This document shows, one piece after another, positions 1 through 5,700 of a stretch of 12,006 bases of DNA. The position numbers and the translations under genes are program-made. The DNA comes from Acidaminococcaceae bacterium UBA2453. GTDB taxonomy: Bacteria > Bacillota > Negativicutes > Acidaminococcales > Acidaminococcaceae. The DNA is taken from positions 1-12,006 of the forward strand of contig DDQB01000076.1 of NCBI GenBank assembly GCA_002342505.1, given 5' to 3'. Each line of letters starts with the position of its first letter. Positions within the stretch are counted from its first letter, which is position 1. The notes under the pieces were generated by a model that was not told where the DNA came from, did not search any database, and saw nothing but the letters and a program-made list of their open reading frames with translations.

Positions 1-1428
1 GCAGCCAACAAGACCGCGATTGAAAAGAACGCCGGTGACATTACAGCTTTAGGTAAAAAGGTAACTGCAAACGAAACCGTGCTTGCCCAAAAGGCGGACA
101 AGGCCAACACACTGAAAGGGTACGGCATTGAAGACGCGTACACGAAAGAGGATTCGGATACGCTGCTGAACAAAAAGGCGGATAAGACGGAGTTTGAAGC
201 GGTGAAGGTTGTTGTTGGCGACGCAAACAGCGGCTTGGTGAAGGATGTCAATGATCTGAAGAATTCCATTTCGGTTACGGAAGACGCATCCGGCGCCAAG
301 ACTACTGTCATCGACGGCAATCTGGTCATAAAAGAGGAAGGTGGCACCACGAAGGACGTGACTGCCGCCCTGACCACAGACGGCAAGGTTGAGGAAAATA
401 ACCACGGATACGTGGACGGCGACAAGGTGTATGATTACCTGAACAAAGGTGAGAACGGTGAGGTGAAACTTGCAGGGGAAAGCAAGCAGATCGCTATGGG
501 CCAGGGTAGCGAAGCCAGCGGCAGCGAGTCCATTTCCATCGGTAACGAGGTGGGCGGACAGAAGAATGAAGCAAGAGGCAAGCAATCGATTGCCATTGGC
601 TTTGGCAATCAGGTCACTGGTGACCATAGCGGCGCAATCGGCGACCCCAGCGTTATTAACGGAACGAACTCTTACAGCGTAGGTAATTCCAACACGGTGG
701 CTGCCGGTTCTAATAATGTATTTGTTCTGGGCAATAACGTAAACGTGACAGGCAGCAATACCGTTGTGCTGGGCGGCAGTTCGGACGGAAGCACTATGAA
801 TGTGGCCGGCAGCAACTCCGTCGTTTTAGGCGCCGGTTCCGATGGTTCCGAGGACAATGTAGTGTCCGTGGGCGCGGCCGGTAACGAACGCCGCATCACC
901 CATGTGGCCCCCGGCACAGACGCGAATGATGCAGCAACTGTCGGACAGGTGCAGGATGTTGCCCAGGGTGCGTACAATAATGCTGTCAACCTGAGTAACA
1001 GCATTAACAAAGTGGACAGCCGGCTGAACAAGGTAGGCGCGGGAGCGGCGGCCCTGGCGGCGCTGCACCCCATTGACACGGACGATAAGTTCACCATGGG
1101 GCTGGGCTACGGCCATTACCACAGCGCCAATGCCATGGCTATGGGAATGTTCTACCGTCCGACGGAAAAGGTGATGCTCAGCGTAGGCGGCGCCTTTGGC
1201 AACGGGGAGAACATGATCAACGCTGGTATCAGCTTCGCGTTGGATAAGGGCAAGGGCTTCGGCACCAGCAAGGCTGCTATGGCGCGGAAAATTGCCGCCC
1301 AGGATGAGATAATTGCTGCCCAGGGCGAAGCATTAGAGGCACAAAAGAAAGAAAACGCCCAGCAGCGGGATGAAATTGAGGCGCTGAAAGAAGCGCTGGC
1401 CCGTTTGGAAGCAAAGATTGGGAAATAA
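1..1428 (+). CDS. Trimeric autotransporter adhesin (YadA-like), 3' part
   Basis: Surface adhesin of the type Vc secretion class; three chains form one outer-membrane barrel that exposes a fibrous passenger. The frame is open from base 1 with no convincing start, so the N-terminus lies outside the window; 475 codons remain. Codon numbering from base 1: residues about 1-100 are stalk, including a segment (about 29-65) with KADKANTLKGYGIEDAYTK-type repeats like those of phage tail fibres. Residues about 160-293 carry Hep_Hag/YadA head repeats (IAMGQGSEASG, SISIGNEVGG, SIAIGFGNQVTG and later NTVVLGG, NSVVLGA). Residues about 295-317 are the neck (RRITHVAPGTDANDAATVGQ). A short coiled coil leads into the anchor (about 336-415, GAGAAALAALHPID to MINAGISFALD). 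The chain then continues 60 residues past the barrel as a predicted coiled coil, whereas most YadA-type proteins end in an aromatic residue at the last strand. TAA stop at 1426-1428. The family call is firm; the ligand is unknown. Confidence 0.93.
   Translation, partial: AANKTAIEKNAGDITALGKKVTANETVLAQKADKANTLKGYGIEDAYTKEDSDTLLNKKADKTEFEAVKVVVGDANSGLVKDVNDLKNSISVTEDASGAKTTVIDGNLVIKEEGGTTKDVTAALTTDGKVEENNHGYVDGDKVYDYLNKGENGEVKLAGESKQIAMGQGSEASGSESISIGNEVGGQKNEARGKQSIAIGFGNQVTGDHSGAIGDPSVINGTNSYSVGNSNTVAAGSNNVFVLGNNVNVTGSNTVVLGGSSDGSTMNVAGSNSVVLGAGSDGSEDNVVSVGAAGNERRITHVAPGTDANDAATVGQVQDVAQGAYNNAVNLSNSINKVDSRLNKVGAGAAALAALHPIDTDDKFTMGLGYGHYHSANAMAMGMFYRPTEKVMLSVGGAFGNGENMINAGISFALDKGKGFGTSKAAMARKIAAQDEIIAAQGEALEAQKKENAQQRDEIEALKEALARLEAKIGK
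1246..1425 (+). other. Coiled-coil tail after the autotransporter membrane anchor
   Basis: This stretch encodes a Gly/Lys linker (KGKGFGTSK) and then a highly charged Ala/Glu/Lys/Gln helix with heptad-like spacing (MARKIAAQDEIIAAQGEALE, later RDEIEALKEALARLEAKIGK). It follows the last barrel strand in frame. In the known YadA topology the C-terminus of the barrel faces the periplasm, so this tail would lie in the periplasm as a likely trimeric coiled coil. The position and composition are visible; the location and oligomeric state are inferred from the family. Confidence 0.75.
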
Positions 1429-1517
1429 CCAAAAGTGCTGAAAAATAAAGGTAAAGAGAATAACATCGGGAGTGATTTCAGAGCATCGGGCTTATTAAAG
1501 TACGCTTAAAAACGGAC

Positions 1518-1561
1518 AGCGGGGTTACAGACTATCTTTGATAATAATCTGTAGCCCTGCT
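1518..1561 (+). terminator. Hairpin downstream of the adhesin gene, possible weak terminator
   Basis: Arms 1518-1531 and 1548-1561 form a 14-bp stem (two G-U pairs) around a 16-base loop. Only three T residues follow, so it may be an attenuator, a transcript-end stabiliser or a weak terminator. A stronger terminator lies about 70 bases further on. Confidence 0.45.
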
Positions 1562-1626
1562 TTAAGACGTAAAAGAAAATGAACTGCGCAAAAGCTGCCG
1601 GCCTTGCGGAAGGTAAAGCTAAGGAG

Positions 1627-1665
1627 CGCCTGCTGCATAGAAATTGAAATGTAGCAGGCGTTTTT
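1627..1665 (+). terminator. Rho-independent terminator of the adhesin transcript
   Basis: Arms 1627-1638 (CGCCTGCTGCAT) and 1649-1660 (ATGTAGCAGGCG) give a 12-bp stem with one G-U pair and a 10-base loop, followed directly by TTTTT at 1661-1665 and a further T-run at 1673-1679. The T-run is on the plus-strand side, so it best terminates the adhesin transcript. The reverse orientation lacks a T-run and would terminate the minus-strand regulator poorly. Confidence 0.85.
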
Positions 1666-1677
1666 CCTTCAATTTTT

Positions 1678-2391
1678 TTATTGTTGCTTCTTTAATAAAA
1701 ATTCCATATATTTCTGTTTTACTTCCGACCAGACCAGACGGCTGGCGGGAATGGCTGCGCCGTTTTTCAGCAGAAATGCGTGGTCGTTCATCTGTGCAAT
1801 AAAGTCCATGTTTAAAATGCAGCTGCGGTTGGGACGCAAAAAGTTGTCCGCCGGTAAAAGCTCCATAATCTTATCCAGTGTGACGTAGACATTCAGGACC
1901 TGCGTCTTGCAATGGAAGGTTGCGAGCTTATCCAATATGTCAACGTATAAAATGGAATCGGCGGGAATCCGTACCGGCACCCGGTTCACTGTTAGTTCCA
2001 CCATAGGAGCTGTTGTACTTCGGTTGGCGTTCCGGCGCAGGAATGCCTTGGCGACAGCATCGGGGGTGATGGGTTTCATGATGTAGTGCAGGACACCGAT
2101 GTCGTAGCTTTCCACGGCAAAGTCCGGGCTCATAGTAACAAAGACAAGGTCTGCCGCCGTATCTTCCTGCCGGATATGGCGGGCCAATGTAACGCCCAGC
2201 GTGTCTCCTATATAATTGTCAAGAAAAATCATCTCATATTTGCCGGGAACAAAGCTTTGCAGAAATGCTTCGCCTTCCGTAAAGGTATCAAGCTGGCAGG
2301 GGATGTCATTTTCACTGCAAAACTCTTTCAGTGTGCGGCTCAGGTGCTGCAGGTCGATCCGGTCATCTTCCACAATTGCGATTTTCATCAT
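1678..2391 (-). CDS. LytTR-family response regulator (AgrA/LytR type)
   Basis: Cytoplasmic DNA-binding regulator of a two-component system. Numbered from the ATG at 2391 (237 residues): a receiver domain at about 2-115 with the acidic pocket E8-D9-D10 in IAIVEDD, the phospho-acceptor D58 in MIFLDNYIGD, T86 in FVTMSP and K106 in YIMKP. A LytTR domain follows at about 131-235, with the typical strand NFLRPNRSCILNMDFI. The length is usual for AgrA-type regulators. The frame extends to TTG at 2397, but AAGAAGGG at 2405-2398 lies 6 bases before ATG 2391, so that start is preferred; the next codon, ATG 2388, is also possible. It is transcribed divergently from the adjacent GHKL kinase, its likely partner. 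The regulated genes are not shown by sequence; the neighbouring transporter/sulfatase/efflux genes and the kinase itself are candidates. Confidence 0.92.
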   Translation of the reverse strand: MMKIAIVEDDRIDLQHLSRTLKEFCSENDIPCQLDTFTEGEAFLQSFVPGKYEMIFLDNYIGDTLGVTLARHIRQEDTAADLVFVTMSPDFAVESYDIGVLHYIMKPITPDAVAKAFLRRNANRSTTAPMVELTVNRVPVRIPADSILYVDILDKLATFHCKTQVLNVYVTLDKIMELLPADNFLRPNRSCILNMDFIAQMNDHAFLLKNGAAIPASRLVWSEVKQKYMEFLLKKQQ

Positions 2392-2403
2392 TACCAACCC
2401 TTC

Positions 2404-2432
2404 TTGCTTTTCATGTTATTTCTATCTATAAT
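2404..2432 (+). promoter_or_regulatory. Predicted sigma-70-type promoter for the kinase gene
   Basis: TTGCTT at 2404-2409 and a perfect TATAAT at 2427-2432 are separated by 17 bases, the preferred spacing. Transcription would start near 2439 and leave an untranslated leader of about 100 bases before ATG 2542. The -35 box overlaps the ribosome binding site of the divergent regulator. This is a pattern match only. Confidence 0.5.
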
Positions 2433-2459
2433 TATACTATAAATTCAGTCGGAACGGTT
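2431..2459 (-). promoter_or_regulatory. Predicted promoter for the response-regulator gene, weak -35
   Basis: Read on the minus strand, a perfect TATAAT lies at 2436-2431, about 40 bases before the regulator start. The sequence at the right distance for a -35 box (AACCGT at 2459-2454) is a poor match to TTGACA, which would fit a promoter needing an activator. The -10 overlaps that of the opposite promoter. Confidence 0.4.
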
Positions 2460-2484
2460 ACTGTTTCATTTTGTTTTAGTTATA
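2454..2484 (+). promoter_or_regulatory. Possible LytTR-type direct repeats
   Basis: Two imperfect 9-base elements, ACGGTTACT at 2454-2462 and TTAGTTATA at 2476-2484, share the core GTTA and start 22 bases apart. AgrA-like LytTR regulators are known to bind pairs of 9-bp sites separated by 12-13 bp, and this spacing fits. Each copy matches the known consensus only partly. They sit at the -35 region of the regulator promoter, where autoregulation would act. Confidence 0.3.
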
Positions 2485-2541
2485 GTCAGAATGATTTCTG
2501 CTGCAAGATGACGCAGCATATTTTGTTAAAGGATATTGTGT

Positions 2542-3900
2542 ATGACAACTTACATCGGGCTGGCGCTGGCTGTTACGGTCATCCAGTTGCTGGGAGCATG
2601 GCTTCGCTATCTGCCTTTTCAAAAAGAAATAACGCAGCAGACCGGCCGGCGTCTCTGGAGCTTTTTTGCTCTTTGGGCGCTGGTGAGTTCCGCAGGGTAC
2701 GGCGTCCTGTTTTCCATACAGGGAATCAATACTTTTACTTATAAGCTGGCGATGTTTGCAGGGCCGTTTCCCTACCTGATTATTTCCTTTGCTGTTATAA
2801 AAAATGAAACCATGCGCCATATCTTTGTGGTAGGCATGCAGATTTTGTGGGTGCTGCTGCTCCATACTGTCAGCGGTACCGTGATTACGGAATTTAATAC
2901 TTTCTTTTCTGCGACGCAGGAGCATATTCTGGCGCACACGATGCTTTATCTGCTTTGTTTTGTGGCGACGCTGCCAGTGTCGGTTTCCCTGTTCCGCGGT
3001 CTGTTGCCGCCTGCCTATTTGTTCGCGGAAAAACCGGCAGGCTATTACATGGCGTTGCTGCCTCTGGGCATGGGGGTCAGCCATATGCTGCTTTTAACCG
3101 ATGACCGCATGGTCTATTCCTGGAACGATCACATTTCGCGGCTGATCCTGTTCTTCTGGGTGTTTATCATCTATCGGTTTATCCTGTTGCTGGCAAGGCG
3201 CAAGGAGGAAGCGCATCTGCAGGAGAAAAATTACCTGGTAATGAACCAGCGTATGCATTCACTGCAAGATTATACGCGGATGATGTGGGAACGGCAGGAG
3301 GACGTGATGCGCATCCGTCACGATCTGCGTCATTACAACCGGGTGCTGCTGTCGTTGCTGGAAAGCGGTGAAACGAAAAAAGCGGAAGAGATGATCGTAG
3401 CGCAGGAGGGAGAACTGCTTTCCACTACGTTGCCTGCCTACTGTCACAATCCGGTGGTCAACGCGGTGCTGGCTATTTATCTCAGCCGGGCAGAGGAGCA
3501 GGGAATTCCCGTGACCCACTCCGTGCTTCTGCCGCCTGAACTGACGGTAGAGGAAAACGACTTGGCCATGTTGCTGGCCAACGTATTGGAAAACGCAATC
3601 AATGCAAGCATGAAGCAGCCGGAAGACCGGCGCGCCATCAGCCTGTCGCTTCAATATCATGCGCCGCAGTATGTCCTTTCGGTAGAGAACCGGTTTGATG
3701 AATTTGTTGTCACTGGGGAAGACGGACTGCCCGTAACAACTCTGCAAGGACATGGTTTTGGCATGGTGTCCCTGTCTGCATTCCAAAAGAAATACCGCGG
3801 CGAAGTGGTCTTCAGCCAGCAGGACGGCAGGGTGCGCCTGTTGGTGTACTGGGTGGGAAAAGAAAAACAGGATACGGAAAAATCGGTTGAAGCAAGGTAA
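2542..3900 (+). CDS. AgrC-like GHKL sensor histidine kinase
   Basis: Membrane-bound sensor kinase of 452 residues. The N-terminal half (about 1-220) has around seven hydrophobic segments (for example TYIGLALAVTVIQLLGAWL, KLAMFAGPFPYLIISFAVI, LILFFWVFIIYRFILLLA) and no recognisable extracellular domain, like peptide-sensing kinases. A charged linker helix leads to the phospho-acceptor motif RIRHDLRHYN, with H260 the likely phosphorylated residue. The ATPase domain is of the GHKL/HATPase_c_5 type: N-box LLANVLENAINAS (N347, N351, N354) and a glycine box HGFGM (404-408), followed by the usual AFQKKYRGEVVFSQQDGRVR end. ATG 2542 is chosen because AAAGGA at 2527-2532 stands about 9 bases before it; the frame runs back only to TTG 2536. 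It is divergent from the LytTR regulator, its probable partner. Its signal is unknown; a peptide is typical for AgrC relatives, but no exporter or protease of an agr system is present. Confidence 0.92.
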   Translation: MTTYIGLALAVTVIQLLGAWLRYLPFQKEITQQTGRRLWSFFALWALVSSAGYGVLFSIQGINTFTYKLAMFAGPFPYLIISFAVIKNETMRHIFVVGMQILWVLLLHTVSGTVITEFNTFFSATQEHILAHTMLYLLCFVATLPVSVSLFRGLLPPAYLFAEKPAGYYMALLPLGMGVSHMLLLTDDRMVYSWNDHISRLILFFWVFIIYRFILLLARRKEEAHLQEKNYLVMNQRMHSLQDYTRMMWERQEDVMRIRHDLRHYNRVLLSLLESGETKKAEEMIVAQEGELLSTTLPAYCHNPVVNAVLAIYLSRAEEQGIPVTHSVLLPPELTVEENDLAMLLANVLENAINASMKQPEDRRAISLSLQYHAPQYVLSVENRFDEFVVTGEDGLPVTTLQGHGFGMVSLSAFQKKYRGEVVFSQQDGRVRLLVYWVGKEKQDTEKSVEAR

Positions 3901-3909
3901 TGAGGCAGG

Positions 3910-4059
3910 ATGGATTGCAGTAAAAAAAGGGATTGTATCAACGCAAAACTGCAGAAGTATTTGGCGCAAGACAGCCTTGCTAAACATTTCACGGGAAAAA
4001 CTGACATCTTACGGAAGGTTGTCTTGAAATCTGACAAATGGATGGTAAACTGTAATTGA
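3910..4059 (+). CDS. Possible small protein of 49 residues (hypothetical)
   Basis: A short ORF starts 9 bases after the kinase stop and encodes MDCSKKRDCINAKLQKYLAQ up to a C-terminal KWMVNCN. It is basic, has three cysteines (C3, C9, C48) and no membrane helix or signal peptide. A GAGG lies 4 bases before the ATG, close for a ribosome binding site. I do not recognise a family. The position after an AgrC-like kinase raises the idea of a signal peptide precursor, but the typical amphipathic leader and acidic tail of AgrD are absent. It may equally be chance. Confidence 0.28.
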   Translation: MDCSKKRDCINAKLQKYLAQDSLAKHFTGKTDILRKVVLKSDKWMVNCN

Positions 4060-4112
4060 TGAATAAGATGAAGCTAATGGCGCGAAGTTTGCAAAAGTAA
4101 AATATATGCGCG

Positions 4113-4137
4113 TTGCACTGGCAGATGCCTGGAGCAA
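4113..4137. promoter_or_regulatory. Imperfect dyad upstream of the broken transporter gene
   Basis: TTGC at 4113-4116 and GCAA at 4134-4137 flank the inner inverted repeat GGCA (4120-4123)-GA-TGCC (4126-4129). The dyad lies about 50 bases before the transporter start in otherwise featureless DNA and could be an operator. The arms are short and imperfect. The rest of 4060-4183 shows no convincing promoter; a strong ribosome binding site GAGGAG is at 4170-4175. Confidence 0.25.
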
Positions 4138-4183
4138 TTTAAGCAAGGATATGTAGTTTTTTGTTATACGAGGAGTGAGTGAA

Positions 4184-4582
4184 ATGTTGGAACGATGGCG
4201 TACTTTTGAACTTACCCCCGACGGTTTCAGGGAGACTGTCATTGCGATAGGCGATACGTTGCAGAAGCTGGGTGTGTCCGATAAAGAAGCGGAATCCGGT
4301 AAACTGCTGGTGGAACATATTTATTCTCTGCAGCTTTCCAAACGTCCGGTGGTTTGCGACAAAGTGAAGGTTCGGAAACGCTTCGGCGATGTTTCGCTGC
4401 GCCTGGAAACAAAGGGCGATGAGTATAATCCGCTGCAGATGCTGGAGGAATGGAACGAGGAGGATCCGGACTATGTACGGACAGTGTTCCTGAAATCAAA
4501 GAAGGAGCAGCTCTCTTACGCCCACAAAAACGGTTTGAACATTGTGACGATCCGAGTGCGAGAGGCGGGGAACAAGCAAATC
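4184..4582 (+). other. N-terminal soluble domain resembling a degenerate GHKL/RsbW-type ATPase
   Basis: Encoded residues 1-133 precede TM1 and have no counterpart in ordinary DAACS transporters. Their order of motifs resembles HATPase_c_2 (anti-sigma kinase RsbW/SpoIIAB fold): a helix SGKLLVEHIYSLQ at the place of the N-box but without its asparagine, strands KVKVRKRFGDVSLRLE, then KGDEYNPLQ at the place of the DxGxxFNPL loop, and a last strand NGLNIVTIRV. The glycine-rich ATP lid is missing, so binding of ATP is doubtful. This is a recognition by eye, not a profile hit. Confidence 0.5.
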
Positions 4583-4741
4583 CGCTACACCCTGTTCGCC
4601 ATGGTGTTAGGTATTTTGGCCGGGGCGGTGTTGAAAAGCATAGTGTCTCCGGAGATGATCGAGATGCTGAACAAAAATGTGGTCAACAGTATCCGTACCA
4701 TGTTCCTGAACTCCCTCAATATGATGATCGCCCCGGCTGTC

Positions 4742-4750
4742 TTCCTTCTC
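4742..4750 (+). other. Deletion/frameshift junction in the DAACS gene
   Basis: The upstream frame reads PAVFL through codons 4739-4747, while the downstream frame reads SFSIPLG from 4743. The bases TCCTT at 4743-4747 can belong to both, so a deletion between two short TCCTT copies would give exactly this joint. The parental sequence is not visible, so the mechanism is inferred. Confidence 0.55.
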
Positions 4751-5155
4751 CATTCCCCTTGGGGCTACCGTCAACATGGACGGCGGCTGCTTCTACTTTT
4801 CTATTCAGGCGATTTTGCTGGCGAAGATGTATGGGGTGGAGATGACGCCGGCTTTTGTCTGGGCACTCTTCGTCACGGTCGTCGCACTGTCCATCGGAGC
4901 GCCTGGCGTGCCGGGCGGATCTTTTGTCTGCCTGACTTCCATCATTGTTTCCTTCGGTGTTTCCGTGGAAGCGGCGGCAATCGTGCTGGGCATCGACCCG
5001 CTGACTTCCATGTTCCGTACCACGATTAACACGATTGGGGATATCGCGGTGACTACAGCTCTGTCCAAGAACGAGGGCATGATGGATGAAGCAGTATATA
5101 TGGGCGTGGAATAAAATAGTAATAATTGCGCTCCATGAGAAAGCGGGATACATGT

Positions 5156-5629
5156 ATGAAAGAGTTGCTAATGTATTATAGCCTTGCGCAGACGCCACTC
5201 ATCGGGAAGATCGCCCTTGCGTTTAACCTGTTTATTTTCTTCATGAATACGCGTCGGATGCATGTAGCTGCGGCTACATTGATTTTGCTTGCCACGCTTT
5301 CCTGTACCCTGACCATGATGTACCGTCACCGACAGGAGAGTATACGGGATGTTGTGTTTATCAAACGGGTCATCCTCCCGGCTTTTTTGGGGATGACTGT
5401 TTCGATTATCCTTTTTTCCTATATTGGAGCGGATCTGGCGATCATGCCCTATAACATCAGCCACAACGAGGCAATGGGCATGTTTTTTGAAAGCCGGGGA
5501 ATCTTCTTCATTATTATGTCCAATCTGAACCTGATCCTGATGGTACTGAAAGAAGCGATGCCGGAAGAGAAACGGAAAAAATACCAGGTTATCCTGTTTG
5601 TTCCGCTGTTATTGCTGGCGATTTTATAA
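5156..5629 (+). CDS. Small multi-spanning inner-membrane protein, function unknown
   Basis: A 157-residue protein starting MKELLMYYSLAQTPLIGK. It has about five hydrophobic segments: LIGKIALAFNLFIFF, VAAATLILLATLSCTL, RVILPAFLGMTVSIILFSYI, FFIIMSNLNLILMVLK and VILFVPLLLLAIL, the last running to the C-terminus. Basic residues between segments 2 and 3 (YRHRQES, FIKR) and before the last (EEKRKKY) suggest cytoplasmic loops. The start is uncertain: ATG 5156 has AAGCGGG about 8 bases upstream; ATG 5171 and ATG 5135 are alternatives in the same frame. It begins 41 bases after the broken symporter gene and ends 71 bases before the sulfatase gene, so it probably shares their transcript. I do not recognise a family or motif. 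Confidence 0.75.
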   Translation: MKELLMYYSLAQTPLIGKIALAFNLFIFFMNTRRMHVAAATLILLATLSCTLTMMYRHRQESIRDVVFIKRVILPAFLGMTVSIILFSYIGADLAIMPYNISHNEAMGMFFESRGIFFIIMSNLNLILMVLKEAMPEEKRKKYQVILFVPLLLLAIL

Positions 5630-5700
5630 TTTGATCGAAACCTGTAAAAGGTGTTTTGAGTAAGAGTTCTTTCCATTTTCATAAGAGAGGGGTAGAAAGC

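Larger units (their letters stand above)
4184..5114 (+). pseudogene. Broken DAACS (dicarboxylate/amino acid:cation symporter) gene with an N-terminal ATPase-like domain
   Basis: Intact relatives (GltPh, GltP, DctA fold) import dicarboxylates or acidic amino acids with cations. ATG 4184 follows GAGGAG by 8 bases. Residues 1-133 form a soluble domain, after which come TM1 (RYTLFAMVLGILAGAVL, from about 134) and TM2 (RTMFLNSLNMMIAPAVF). Near 4742-4750 the homology jumps to a different frame (frame of 4743) reading SFSIPLGATVNMDGG, the TM7 motif. It continues through the HP2 loop (SIGAPGVPGGSF) and TM8 (GIDPLTSMFRTTINTIGD, with the substrate-binding R and N pattern), ending at TAA 5112-5114. TM3-TM6 and HP1, roughly 200 or more residues, are absent. 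The original frame runs on as unrelated sequence to a stop at 5027-5029. Both halves keep their motifs, so the damage looks recent; an assembly or sequencing error is the alternative. Transport function is very unlikely from this copy. Confidence 0.88.

Noticed and set aside
49..627. 192-residue open frame on the minus strand inside the adhesin gene
   Set aside because: It lies entirely opposite a well-supported coding region with clear adhesin motifs, and its translation has no recognisable domain or ribosome binding site.
1518..1561. Riboswitch or T-box leader for the regulator
   Set aside because: It lies downstream of the regulator's stop codon and of the adhesin's stop, not in a leader, and shows no conserved aptamer sequence.
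2476..3084. 202-residue open frame on the minus strand opposite the kinase gene
   Set aside because: It overlaps the kinase transmembrane region in antisense, has low-complexity polar composition, and would fill the regulator's upstream region.
3910..4059. AgrD-type pheromone precursor as a firm call for the 49-codon ORF
   Set aside because: No amphipathic leader, no acidic C-terminal tail, and no AgrB-like protease in the window; only the position is suggestive.
4741..4780. Programmed ribosomal frameshift to restore the symporter
   Set aside because: A frameshift alone would not restore the missing middle segment (TM3-TM6 and HP1), and no slippery heptamer or downstream pseudoknot is evident.
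4776..5114. Separate 112-residue protein starting at ATG 4776
   Set aside because: The ATG is the Met of the conserved NMDG motif inside TM7 of the symporter; the homology extends upstream to 4743 and there is no ribosome binding site, so it is the 3' part of the broken gene.
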